NCBI RefSeq assembly: GCF_001447995.1
Contig: NZ_LDPE01000001.1
Coordinates: 1,550,001 to 1,614,000 of the forward strand
DNA: 64,000 nucleotides
DNA from: Maribacter dokdonensis DSW-8
Lineage (GTDB): Bacteria; Bacteroidota; Bacteroidia; Flavobacteriales; Flavobacteriaceae
Direction: 5' to 3'
In this document: positions 35,007 to 43,132 of the stretch, one piece after another
How the letters are laid out: the number at the start of each line of letters is the position of its first letter
How positions within the stretch are numbered: the first letter of the stretch is position 1
The notes under the pieces: generated by a model
Databases searched by the model: none
The model's input: the letters and a program-made list of their open reading frames with translations, nothing else
What the model was told of the DNA's origin: nothing
Made by a program: the position numbers and the translations under genes

Positions 35007-35392
35007 ATGAAATTCAAATTCAACCGTATCTATTTTATATACTTTCTAGTACTATTAGGAATCGAAATATTAATTGCCGGCTTCTTAAAATCAGGATTTA
35101 TTCGACACACTGTTGGCGATTTCTTAGTAGTCATACTATTATTTTGCTTTTTAAATCCTTCTTGAAAATAGAATCTATTAAATTGGGTATGGCTACCTTA
35201 ATTATCGCTTATTATATCGAATTTTTACAACTTACAGATTTCTTGAATTATTTAGGACTTAAAAATAACACTTGGGCAAATCTCCTTTTTGGAAATTATT
35301 TTAGCATACAAGACTTATTGGCTTACTCTTTAGGCACTATCGCAATAGTATGGCTTAGTAAACTAAAACCTTATAAAAACGTAGAAAAATGA
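35007..35392 (+). pseudogene. DUF2809 membrane protein gene, frameshifted
   Basis: From ATG 35007 the frame encodes MKFKFNRIYFIYF...GFIRHTVGDFLVVILLFCF and stops at TGA 35163-35165. The next frame over continues without pause: KSFLKIESIKLGM... to the stop at 35392, giving the rest of a typical DUF2809 protein (FLQLTDFLNYLG, NLLFGNYFSIQDLLAYSLG). The two parts join at a run of five T (35148-35152); one extra T restores a single protein of about 128 aa. It could be a real loss, a phase-variable homopolymer or a sequencing error. Confidence 0.8.
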
Positions 35393-35646
35393 GTTCCAAT
35401 TTCTTGCTCAAATTTTGTTGTAATGGCATTTCGGTATGCCGTTGGCGTTTGCTCACTTACTGTTATTTTATTAGCAATAACATCTACATTAAAATGGAAA
35501 CATGAAAAATCTGAGCAAGCGTCCAAACTCTCAAAATTTGTAATCAAGAATTTTACGATTTTTGGTCTTAACTGATATTCCAGGTCAACACACCACCTAT
35601 GTAATTTTTCATCAGCTGTATCACCTAAAATCCAATTAAATCTCAT
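35371..35646 (-). CDS. Small hypothetical protein
   Basis: 91 aa, convergent with the DUF2809 gene and overlapping its end by 22 bp. The sequence is mixed and protein-like (MRFNWILGDTADEKLHRWCVDLEYQLRPK at the start, Cys at 19, 44 and 49), with no signal peptide or family. The overlap with a broken gene means the end of one of the two may be mis-set. No neighbour on the same strand closer than the enzyme gene upstream (104 bp). Confidence 0.6.
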   Translation of the reverse strand: MRFNWILGDTADEKLHRWCVDLEYQLRPKIVKFLITNFESLDACSDFSCFHFNVDVIANKITVSEQTPTAYRNAITTKFEQEIGTHFSTFL

Positions 35647-35749
35647 GGTACTTTAAATTATTACCACAATATAACTCTAATTTAACAATTACTTAACAAC
35701 TGATTTAAAATTTAGTAAATGAAGATTACAAACTTTAATTCACTCTCAG

Positions 35750-36946
35750 TTAAGAAATATAATCTTTCAAATAGCTAAAACGTTCCGTAAGTTTTCCTCC
35801 TTTGGTCATTCTTGCTCTATCAAGTACTCCGTCTTTATCACCATTAAAAAATGCAGGAATAACATTTTTTATAAATGCATCACCAAAACCTTCACTAGCA
35901 TCTCTAGGTAACTCACATGGCAAATTGTCCACGGCCATAACAGCAATAACATGCTCATTTTTGAAATCTGCTTCAGACTCCGTCTCTGGATCATAGCCAT
36001 AAATTGGATCTGCTATCGTAGAAGGTCTAATGGTCGATGCCACGGGACCATCTATATCACAGCTTACATCTGCAACAACCCGTATCTTAAAATCTTTTTG
36101 TTTTGCATCTTCCCTAGTAAATAGATATGGAGCGCCCTGACCATAAAAATGACCGGCAATGTAGAAATCTGTAACCTTTGCAAACCTAAAAAAGTTAGAC
36201 TTGTATTCTTCTGGGTGCGCAAAAAAATTGGCTTTATTACCGCGTACCCCATCTTTTCGCTTATTATACTCACCGGCGTCTATTTGACAATAAACAGGCT
36301 CGTTGAAGGTTTCTTCTAAATACTCGGTAACATTTACACGTTTCATGCCCATACCATCCAACATTTCCCTAGCTCCGTTACCAACTCTACCTCTACCAGT
36401 AAGCAATACCTTGATATTTGGTAATTCCAATTTTTTAAGCGCTTCAATTAATGCTTGTTGATCAGGTAAATCATTAGCTTTTGGTAATTGAAAAATATCG
36501 TATTTAAGTCCATATGTCCTAAAACCATTAAAAGCTCCAACAATACCGGCATATCTACCAAACGCAACAACACGTTGCTCTTGTTTATTGGTAATCACTT
36601 CATGGTCGTACAATTCTATATTCTTCTCTAAAATGGCACGGAGCAAATCTCTATTATAAGGTTGCTTTTTAATGGTGTGGGAAAAGAAAAAGTATTTTTT
36701 ATTGGGAATAAGGGCATCAATAGGCACTTCTTTAACACCTAAAAGAACATCGCACTGATCCATTTCATTAGCTACTGTAATACCTAAATCACTATAAGCA
36801 TTATCTTCATATGCTCTTATAGGGGAAGGTTCTACAACTATTTCTGCCTTATTATAGGTTTTTAAGACTTTTTGACATGCTTTTGGCGATAGAACCACAC
36901 GCTTATCTGGCGGATTCTTACGTTCTCTAATGATTCCGAACTTCAT
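35750..36946 (-). CDS. Saccharopine/alanine-dehydrogenase-like NAD(P)-dependent oxidoreductase
   Basis: 398 aa from the ATG at 36946 (MKFGIIRERKNPPDKRVVLSP); the 12 residues before it are not conserved in style. The N-terminal domain has the AlaDH/PNT pattern (RVVLSPKACQKVL ... YFFFSHTIKKQPYNRDLL), and a Rossmann loop VLLTGRGRVGNGAREML lies near residue 195, followed by VVADVSCDIDGPVASTIRPSTI, close to lysine-forming saccharopine dehydrogenases. Likely oxidises or reduces an amino-acid-derived substrate; the exact substrate is uncertain. Cytosolic, monocistronic. Confidence 0.85.
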   Translation of the reverse strand: MKFGIIRERKNPPDKRVVLSPKACQKVLKTYNKAEIVVEPSPIRAYEDNAYSDLGITVANEMDQCDVLLGVKEVPIDALIPNKKYFFFSHTIKKQPYNRDLLRAILEKNIELYDHEVITNKQEQRVVAFGRYAGIVGAFNGFRTYGLKYDIFQLPKANDLPDQQALIEALKKLELPNIKVLLTGRGRVGNGAREMLDGMGMKRVNVTEYLEETFNEPVYCQIDAGEYNKRKDGVRGNKANFFAHPEEYKSNFFRFAKVTDFYIAGHFYGQGAPYLFTREDAKQKDFKIRVVADVSCDIDGPVASTIRPSTIADPIYGYDPETESEADFKNEHVIAVMAVDNLPCELPRDASEGFGDAFIKNVIPAFFNGDKDGVLDRARMTKGGKLTERFSYLKDYIS

Positions 36947-37038
36947 ATGGGTTTGGTATAAATATTGCACTAAATTATACAATTAGAAACACTTTAGCTT
37001 GGGTCTAAATAAAATTATAGCGGTTGCTAAAGATTTGT

Positions 37039-37046
37039 TAGCTTTG
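37039..37046 (+). promoter_or_regulatory. Possible -7 box for ssrA
   Basis: TAGCTTTG fits TAnnTTTG, 78 bp before the mature tmRNA 5' end. A leader removed by RNase P would be needed, so this is tentative. Confidence 0.3.
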
Positions 37047-37123
37047 CTGCCCGCTATTTATTAGCGTTATGTTTTTAAAAATACATAGAACGGTATTTAG
37101 AGTAAAAAGTTCTTTTACATATT

Positions 37124-37520
37124 GGGGCCGACCGGTTTTGACAGCGAGACCAGTTGGAATGTAAGCATGTCGAGCGCTGGGAAACAGCTCGTTAATCTCA
37201 TTTTTCACACTTTTAATTGGCGAAAATAATTACGCTCTTGCCGCTTAATCTGAATTATAGTAAGATTAGCCTCGTCCCTACAAGGTAGGGAAGCGAGATG
37301 TTCCTGAATAGCCCTTGTTGATGGCGATTCTTATAGGAGCACCAGAAAAGTCAACATAAGGGTGTTCGCTCGCTTTGGCGACACCACCAAAATCTTAAGA
37401 AGATAAGTGTGTATTAGGCGGTTTCTGGTCAGGTACACATCGAAAATTAATCAGGTCCTAAACATGTAGAAAGCATTTTAATTGCTTGTTTGGACGAGGG
37501 TTCGAATCCCTCCGGCTCCA
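37124..37520 (+). ncRNA. ssrA: Transfer-messenger RNA (tmRNA)
   Basis: Rescues stalled ribosomes by trans-translation. The 5' end GGGGCCGACCGGTTTTGACAG and 3' end TTCGAATCCCTCCGGCTCCA pair as an acceptor stem (GGGGCCG with CGGCTCC), and the T-loop TTCGAATCC is present. The discriminator is A; CCA is not encoded (CT follows). The tag frame 37219-37248 reads GENNYALAA then TAA, a typical Bacteroidota tag ending ALAA, to which the charged Ala is added. About 397 nt. A strong terminator follows at 37533-37555. Confidence 0.97.
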
Positions 37521-37532
37521 CTAAACAAAAAT

Positions 37533-37557
37533 AAAACCACCTTTTGGGTGGTTTTAT
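37533..37557. terminator. Terminator after ssrA
   Basis: AAAACCACC (37533-37541), loop TTTTG, GGTGGTTTT (37547-37555), then ATT. It also serves the convergent DUF1963 gene ending at 37580. Confidence 0.9.
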
Positions 37558-37579
37558 TCGTTTAAATATAGCTTATACC

Positions 37580-38320
37580 CTACCCCGCATTAGACTTAAC
37601 ATTGGAAAAATCCCCTTTCACCAATTTCTCTTTTTCTATAAATAGCATTAAATATCCACGACCGTTCCAATACAAACCAAAACCAGATTGATAACGCAAG
37701 GTTAATAATGATGTCCAATTTTCATTTTCCCTTGGATCAGCTTTTAGTGAATTATAATAAGGGTAGCCTAATAAATAACTATCGTATTTTTTATCTGTTT
37801 TCTCCAATACCTTAGTACAGACATAGTTGACTTGTCTTTTATTCAGTCCTTTAGTTTTGTATAGTTCTGGCTTAAAAGGAATATCCACTTCTTGTTTAAA
37901 AATTACATCTAATGAATACTTATCTGGAAAATTAGGATTGTCATATGGCTTTAAATCTTCAATATTTTCAAAATAGAAGACCTTCGCATAGTTATCATCT
38001 GTCCAAGCCATTGTATTTGCCTCATTGTACGCTACAAATATGCTTAACAAACCTTTCTTTGGTAGTTGGTTTTCACCCGGTGGTAGTTCACTTAGATTAA
38101 ATTGTGCTATAAATTTATAATCACCAAACTTATGCTTAGGCCATTCAAAATTTCCTGGCACTAGCGGATTTCCTCCATATTTACTGAGCCCCTTTTCATC
38201 AAAGACAGTTCCTTGCTCAATTTTTATTGCAGGAAGCATAATCGACCGTAAATAATCATCCTTCTGGTCCAAATCATATTTTCCTGCTATTATAATCTCG
38301 TTAAGATCTTTAATATCCAT
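37580..38320 (-). CDS. DUF1963 (YwqG-like) protein
   Basis: 246 aa. The DUF1963 signature is plain: KYGGNPLVPGNFEWPKH, YKFIAQFNLSELPP, KGLLSIFVAYNE and the C-terminal LLGYPYYNS, all as in YwqG. DUF1963 proteins are cytosolic beta-rich folds of unknown activity, often next to SMI1/KNR4 genes. Last gene of a three-gene unit (40261 to 37580) with 9-bp spacings. Confidence 0.88.
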   Translation of the reverse strand: MDIKDLNEIIIAGKYDLDQKDDYLRSIMLPAIKIEQGTVFDEKGLSKYGGNPLVPGNFEWPKHKFGDYKFIAQFNLSELPPGENQLPKKGLLSIFVAYNEANTMAWTDDNYAKVFYFENIEDLKPYDNPNFPDKYSLDVIFKQEVDIPFKPELYKTKGLNKRQVNYVCTKVLEKTDKKYDSYLLGYPYYNSLKADPRENENWTSLLTLRYQSGFGLYWNGRGYLMLFIEKEKLVKGDFSNVKSNAG

Positions 38321-38329
38321 CGTCCGCTT

Positions 38330-39610
38330 TTACCACTTTAAAATTTGTTCCTCTTTCCAAATGACCAACCTAAATTCTTCATAGTGTTTTCCCGTTGCAA
38401 TGGTATGGTCATCTCTAAGTCCTTTATCTAGTTGTAATTTATGAAGCACACCAGATGACGATCCTACCCATAGTGTTTTTTCATCATCAGAAATGGTCAT
38501 ACCACTTATGGTAGACCCCAGAAAATATCTCCACATACAATTTCCTTTAGTATCAACTGCTCTAATATACCCAAAAGCATCACCCAAAATATAGTAGGTA
38601 GCTGTTGCCACACCACAATACACTCGCATTTCTTCATCTACCACGGTATACTGATCACTTTCTTCATAGGCAGGGATACTTAAATTCTCAAAATCAGTAG
38701 TGGCTACCCCAATAGTAATACCGTTATAAAAGTGGCAAGAATTGGTAATCAACTGATCATCATCTTTAGAAAAAAGGCAAAAATCCGGATAGGATGATTG
38801 CGGACCAACAGCACCTACTTCGGTACCGTTTTGGTCCAATATTCTATGATCGCTACATTGGTCACCTACAACAATGTATTTGTTATCATTGGAAAGCGTT
38901 GCATTCTCCATATCAATATATGGCTCCCATTCATCATCCTCTGGGTCAGGTAAAGGGTGAATCATTTTCTCAGTATTTTGAGTGATGATAAAAATACCTT
39001 CAGAAGTTACCATAAGTACTTTTTTACCGTCATTGAACGGAATCAATTCCGTTATCCCCAGGTTCTTTGCGGTCTCTAGCTCAAATGTTTCTATAATATT
39101 GCCTTCCCAACCTTGGGTGGTTACAATGGTATTATTCGTTACAATGGCAAATACATTATTACGTTTAGATTTACCAATGGCGCCTATAGTACTTTCTAAT
39201 GCAATGACCTGGTCACCTTTTAGAAGATATGCTTGTCTTTTCTGATAAGCGGTACCCACCATGAACACAATTTTTTGATCATCTATAAAAAATAGTTGCT
39301 GTATACTTTGTGATTTCTCTTTCATGAACTGCACCATTGGAGAATGAGCAGGTGGAAAATCATTTCTAAAGGCATTAACAGTATTGTTATTATTGGCTTC
39401 TTTTAATAGTTGAAAAACAGCTTCTGCCAAGTGATCTCTTTTATCTTCGGGCTCTTTACCTTTCCAATTATCCCATCCATTGGTTTCGCCAAATTCAACC
39501 ATTTTATTTACATCAGAAGCATATTTACTTCCTTTAGAATTCCATTCTTTTTTGATATCGTCAATATTCATTCCTGATTTTTTTAATTTATTAAGTATGG
39601 ATCGGATCAT
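38330..39610 (-). CDS. Beta-propeller-like protein
   Basis: 426 aa, no signal peptide. The first about 100 residues are helical (KEWNSKGSKYASDVNKMVEF). Residues about 110-425 show repeating beta blades (KIVFMVGTAYQKRQAYLLKGDQVIAL; KKVLMVTSEGIFII; KYIVVGDQCSDHRILDQNG; KTLWVGSSSGVLHKLQLD), the style of WD40/PQQ propellers. Probably an interaction scaffold. Nine bp separate it from both neighbours, so they form one transcript. No homologue name recognised. Confidence 0.7.
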   Translation of the reverse strand: MIRSILNKLKKSGMNIDDIKKEWNSKGSKYASDVNKMVEFGETNGWDNWKGKEPEDKRDHLAEAVFQLLKEANNNNTVNAFRNDFPPAHSPMVQFMKEKSQSIQQLFFIDDQKIVFMVGTAYQKRQAYLLKGDQVIALESTIGAIGKSKRNNVFAIVTNNTIVTTQGWEGNIIETFELETAKNLGITELIPFNDGKKVLMVTSEGIFIITQNTEKMIHPLPDPEDDEWEPYIDMENATLSNDNKYIVVGDQCSDHRILDQNGTEVGAVGPQSSYPDFCLFSKDDDQLITNSCHFYNGITIGVATTDFENLSIPAYEESDQYTVVDEEMRVYCGVATATYYILGDAFGYIRAVDTKGNCMWRYFLGSTISGMTISDDEKTLWVGSSSGVLHKLQLDKGLRDDHTIATGKHYEEFRLVIWKEEQILKW

Positions 39611-39619
39611 GTTTATCTT

Positions 39620-40261
39620 CTAATTAAAAAGAATAGCTGTGTTGTTATTGATACTAAATTTAGCAGCATCAATTAGTGATGCGCATACTAAAATTTCAAT
39701 CCAGAAATCGCCATTTTCCTGTATTATTTCATTTAACTGTTGAACATTCATAATATCATTGTTGTCATCTAATTCAATACCCAAATACTTAGTGAGACCT
39801 TTTAGTTCTTCGAGCAAGCTGTAAGATGAACCGATCATGGCACCGGGTACACGAGCTTCTTCGATATCAAAAAGCACTTCTGGCATTTTTACGGGAAGAT
39901 AAAAACCCTCGGCATCTGAATGGGTCAGCAAGTGACTTTCCATATACGAATAGTGATCTTCTAAAACTGAATCTACACCAGGATCTTCATTTGGGGAAAA
40001 AGGCTTAGGCTTCCAATTCTCGTCGTCTTCATTTTCCCAAGCATGTGCTAGAAATCGTCTTAAATAGTGCAAAAAACTATTAGGAAAACCGCCAAATTGT
40101 AACGCTTCATTTTCCATCTCCTCAGGTTCATTATGCGGTTCTAAATTATTTGTAGCAAGAACAACATTGATATTTTGAAAGATTTTTTTATAAGCATTGT
40201 AGGCTTCAGGCTCACTACCTTTAAACTCTGCCAACATTCCGCTTGTAATTTCTAAACCCAT
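39620..40261 (-). CDS. Unknown cytosolic protein
   Basis: 213 aa from the ATG at 40261 (MGLEITSGMLAEF). A longer frame to 40312 is ruled out by a -7 box at 40286-40293 that lies inside it. The chain is mostly helical with an acidic middle (ENEDDENWKPKPFSPNEDPG) and no known motif. First gene of the unit that continues with the propeller-like and DUF1963 genes, so probably part of the same system. Confidence 0.7.
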   Translation of the reverse strand: MGLEITSGMLAEFKGSEPEAYNAYKKIFQNINVVLATNNLEPHNEPEEMENEALQFGGFPNSFLHYLRRFLAHAWENEDDENWKPKPFSPNEDPGVDSVLEDHYSYMESHLLTHSDAEGFYLPVKMPEVLFDIEEARVPGAMIGSSYSLLEELKGLTKYLGIELDDNNDIMNVQQLNEIIQENGDFWIEILVCASLIDAAKFSINNNTAILFN

Positions 40262-40285
40262 AATTTTTTCTGTTATAATAGGTAT

Positions 40286-40293
40286 CAAATGTA
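40286..40293 (-). promoter_or_regulatory. -7 promoter box before the 39620-40261 gene
   Basis: Minus-strand TACATTTG fits TAnnTTTG and lies 25 bp upstream of the ATG at 40261. It shows that the three-gene unit has its own promoter and decides the start codon. Confidence 0.5.
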
Positions 40294-40383
40294 TACATAG
40301 CATGGTTTTCATATATCCCTGAAACCAATGAATTCTTTATTTCCTAGATTTCTATTGTTACTATGTACGATTCCCTTAAAATG

Positions 40384-40414
40384 AAAAAAATACGCTAATT
40401 ATGCGTACTTTTTT
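40384..40414. terminator. Bidirectional terminator
   Basis: A-run then TACGC (40391-40395), loop TAATTAT, GCGTA (40403-40407), then CTTTTTT. It separates the 41807-40439 unit from the 40261-37580 unit. Confidence 0.8.
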
Positions 40415-40438
40415 GATTATTGTTATTTACACGACCAA

Positions 40439-41344
40439 TCAAATCCACTCGGCATCAACGCCAAGAATAATCAGTTCGTCACATATATGCTCTTTTGCAT
40501 AGCATAACGTAGCTTTCTTTAAATTGGGAAAGTGTTTAATATCATCGCTACGTTCAATATCCCAAAATTCAACCGCGCCACCAGAGAAAGGGGAAAGGTT
40601 CATATAAATATCATTGCCCCCATCTTGATAAATTTCGGTAATCTCGGGTGCCAAACGTTTTGGTATGGGTAATTTTTTAAAGTATTGGGTTACTTCATCT
40701 ATGGGGTCATAACCTTCTTCATCAATATCTATTTCACGATCCTTATACCAATCTGCAAACTCGTACAAATCGAATTTTGGTTTCAATAATCCCTTTATAT
40801 ACATCAACTCTTCTATGATGGAAAGCTTGAATCCGAAATCGGCAAACTCTATTTCCTCCTCATCAATTGGCTTAATGGTGTATTTGTCTGCCGGTATTCC
40901 TTCTCCACGAACATAAGCTTTGTGCGCACTAACTTCAATAGCTCTTACAAGTTCATTTTTTACACTGAACCACGCACTTAATCCGTTTTGCACCAAGGCA
41001 CCGGAATCATCACCTTTGAATGTTTTTTCACGTTCATTTTCATGTGTTTTATAGTATTCAATAATATCTTCACCATTGAAAGTAAACGTTCCGCTGAAGA
41101 TTGCTTTCGGACTGAATTTATACGTTGAAATTTCCAATTCAAACCCTAGGGAATTTACTAGTTCACCATTAGATGTATAGGCGATAATCCCTAAATCATC
41201 CCAAACAAAAAGTGTGTTATTCTTTCCTTTATGCTCTCTACATTCTGGGGTAATAATCTCCTTTAATGCTCCTATTGAAACAGGAAACTGTACTGCAACG
41301 GAATTGATTTGAAAACTATCCGAAGAAAATTCTATATTGACCAT
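40439..41344 (-). CDS. DUF7738/DUF6892-like two-domain protein
   Basis: 301 aa, cytosolic. The N-terminal half (about 1-140: VQFPVSIGALKEII ... NTLFVWDDLGIIAYTSNG) has the style of DUF7738. The C-terminal half (about 168-300: SIIEELMYIKGLLKPKFDLYEF ... LAPEITEIYQDGGNDIYMNLSPFSGG) has the style of DUF6892. These names are from memory and tentative. Both families turn up in immunity-like gene sets. Follows the SMI1-like gene by 19 bp; terminator at 40384-40414. Confidence 0.65.
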   Translation of the reverse strand: MVNIEFSSDSFQINSVAVQFPVSIGALKEIITPECREHKGKNNTLFVWDDLGIIAYTSNGELVNSLGFELEISTYKFSPKAIFSGTFTFNGEDIIEYYKTHENEREKTFKGDDSGALVQNGLSAWFSVKNELVRAIEVSAHKAYVRGEGIPADKYTIKPIDEEEIEFADFGFKLSIIEELMYIKGLLKPKFDLYEFADWYKDREIDIDEEGYDPIDEVTQYFKKLPIPKRLAPEITEIYQDGGNDIYMNLSPFSGGAVEFWDIERSDDIKHFPNLKKATLCYAKEHICDELIILGVDAEWI

Positions 41345-41363
41345 AAGCTATTTATATATTAGA

Positions 41364-41807
41364 TTATAAAGGTTTTTGGGTACTTACAAGCTCTTTAAAA
41401 GATTTAGAAAGTAACGCTACCTCGCCACCATCATGGTAATATGCCCAAACCGTAAATTTACATTTTGGATCTAAATATAGGTAATCTCCATTCTCCTCAC
41501 CTATAACAAAACCTTTAGCTACACGTGCCAATTTTACGGAATGAAAATGTGCTGAAGGCGCAGTGAACTCCATCCCCACTTCTTCTTGAACCGTGGTGTA
41601 TAATTTTAAACATTCATAGTTGGCAGCTTTACCAACGCCACTCATTTCCCATCTTTTTAAAAGGGCTACTTTACCCATTAGGTTCCATGTACGTTTATCC
41701 CACCTGCTACTATTTTTCAATAAAACACCCCTAGGATTATCCCGTAGAAAATGAATATAGTCTACCGGCAAATCTCGCTTAAAACTTTCGCTCCATTCCA
41801 ATTTCAT
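41364..41807 (-). CDS. SMI1/KNR4-like (SUKH) protein
   Basis: 147 aa with the SMI1/KNR4 layout: opening ESFKRDLPVDYIHFLRDNPRGVLL (the usual LPxDYxxFL), then FVIGEENGDYLYLDPK near the C-terminus. SUKH proteins are small cytosolic binding folds, often toxin immunity proteins; no toxin is recognisable nearby, so a different role in this cluster is possible. First gene of its unit. The promoter region holds the 19-bp shared site at 41884-41902. Confidence 0.75.
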   Translation of the reverse strand: MKLEWSESFKRDLPVDYIHFLRDNPRGVLLKNSSRWDKRTWNLMGKVALLKRWEMSGVGKAANYECLKLYTTVQEEVGMEFTAPSAHFHSVKLARVAKGFVIGEENGDYLYLDPKCKFTVWAYYHDGGEVALLSKSFKELVSTQKPL

Positions 41808-41883
41808 AAGTGCTGGTTAATTGTTTTGAAAGGATGTTTAAAATGAACTACAAAAATGATGCTTCAACTTTAAAATTTGCTAA

Positions 41884-41902
41884 CCGTTTTCAGTGATATT
41901 GC
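41884..41902 (-). promoter_or_regulatory. Shared cluster site A
   Basis: Minus-strand GCAATATCACTGAAAACGG, 77-95 bp upstream of the ATG at 41807 and in the divergent interval before 42022. Exactly the same 19 bp occur at 53542-53560, and a 13-bp core at 59786-59798. The core is an imperfect dyad CACTG-N4-CGGTT. A -7-like box follows 24 bp downstream in the gene direction. Confidence 0.75.
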
Positions 41903-42021
41903 TGCCCAAATATGCCGAATTACAAGGTAAACGTTCTTTTCTAAAAATTAAAATCACCCTTTTCGGGGATAGCCTCCCCATTAATCTCAGGTACCTTAGC
42001 AGCACCAATAAATAGGTTGAA

Positions 42022-43077
42022 ATGAGAAATAAGATTGCGTTTTCAGACCATGTAGAACAAATGAAATGGGAGGATTTTCATTTTGATATAATGACCGTAA
42101 ACACCCTGCCACAGATAGAAGACCCTGAAGATATTGATAACAGTTTTACATTTTGCGATGCCCTATTAGATGCATTCAAAGTAGCAACGAACAAAGAAGT
42201 ACTTAAACTACTTTTTATTAGTCCAGATGATATATCCAATTCCAAATTCTACGGTATCGCATATTTAGAAAGTAAAGAAGTTTTTACTGCCGAAATAGAA
42301 AGCACACCGTTGTTTAAAGAATGGTTTACTATTATAGATGAAAGAACACGTAAAAAAGAAACCAACGCTGCAAAGGTGTATTTTTTTGGCGCCAATTCTT
42401 TTAGCAGTCAGCCTATTTCCAATTTTAAGGACAACCGGGTATTTGAAAAGTCCGGTTTATTTATTTCGGACCATATCCCCAATGTATTTATCGCTGAAAA
42501 ACTGGCAAAAGAAAAAGCGGATTTTATAGCGCCGTATATTCAGTTGGAAGCTAAAAGCAATTTTCAAAAAGTGGTGCAGCTATTTGTGCAATTGGTACAT
42601 ACCAAAGGTCTCGTAATTATTCCACCAAAGAACAATGATGTAATTTATGAGGAGTTTGAGGCTGAAGCCGGATATCCATTTCCAAATATCATCAAAGAAT
42701 TTTTAACCCTACATAACGGCGTACAGAATTCAGCGATTATGGGTGCCGAGAAAATTTTTCAAGAATGGAAAGATTGGTACAGAATTTATAATGATTGGAC
42801 ACAAGAGGAACTGCTAGACACCTATAGTAACAACGAAGGTAAAACCCTGCTAATGTACACTACACCGTATTGGATTCCGTTTTTCGATTTGCAAAACGGA
42901 AATTTTCTGGCATTTGATTTTGCACCGGATACCAAGGGTTCAGCGGGTCAAATTATACGTTTTGGTGCCGACCAAGAAATTGGCTACATACAAGCTGATC
43001 GCTTGGATTTATTTTTAGAAAGCTTGATGGATGTTGACGGTGACATTCAAGATTATGAATGGTTCAGCAGTGAATAA
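42022..43077 (+). CDS. SMI1/KNR4-domain protein
   Basis: 351 aa. The C-terminal half is a SMI1/KNR4 domain (FEAEAGYPFPNIIKEFLTLHNGVQN ... YWIPFFDLQNGNFLAFDFAPD ... GQIIRFGADQEIGYIQADRLDLFLESL). The N-terminal about 180 residues are an unrecognised alpha/beta region. No signal peptide. First gene of the rightward operon that ends with the two-component pair at 51150; the shared site A lies 120 bp upstream. Probably a binding partner of other cluster proteins. Confidence 0.8.
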   Translation: MRNKIAFSDHVEQMKWEDFHFDIMTVNTLPQIEDPEDIDNSFTFCDALLDAFKVATNKEVLKLLFISPDDISNSKFYGIAYLESKEVFTAEIESTPLFKEWFTIIDERTRKKETNAAKVYFFGANSFSSQPISNFKDNRVFEKSGLFISDHIPNVFIAEKLAKEKADFIAPYIQLEAKSNFQKVVQLFVQLVHTKGLVIIPPKNNDVIYEEFEAEAGYPFPNIIKEFLTLHNGVQNSAIMGAEKIFQEWKDWYRIYNDWTQEELLDTYSNNEGKTLLMYTTPYWIPFFDLQNGNFLAFDFAPDTKGSAGQIIRFGADQEIGYIQADRLDLFLESLMDVDGDIQDYEWFSSE

Positions 43078-43132
43078 TTCCTGGTTAAACTACCAACTAA
43101 ATCCATTTAAAACGTATTAGACATCTAGGTAC

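Noticed and set aside
37500..37520. A separate tRNA gene from the T-loop-like TTCGAATCC
   Set aside because: It is the tRNA-like 3' end of ssrA, pairing with the 5' end at 37124.
41364..43077. SMI1/KNR4 proteins as immunity proteins of a contact-dependent or type VI toxin
   Set aside because: No toxin, VgrG, RHS or secretion gene is seen in the window; left as an open possibility, not a call.
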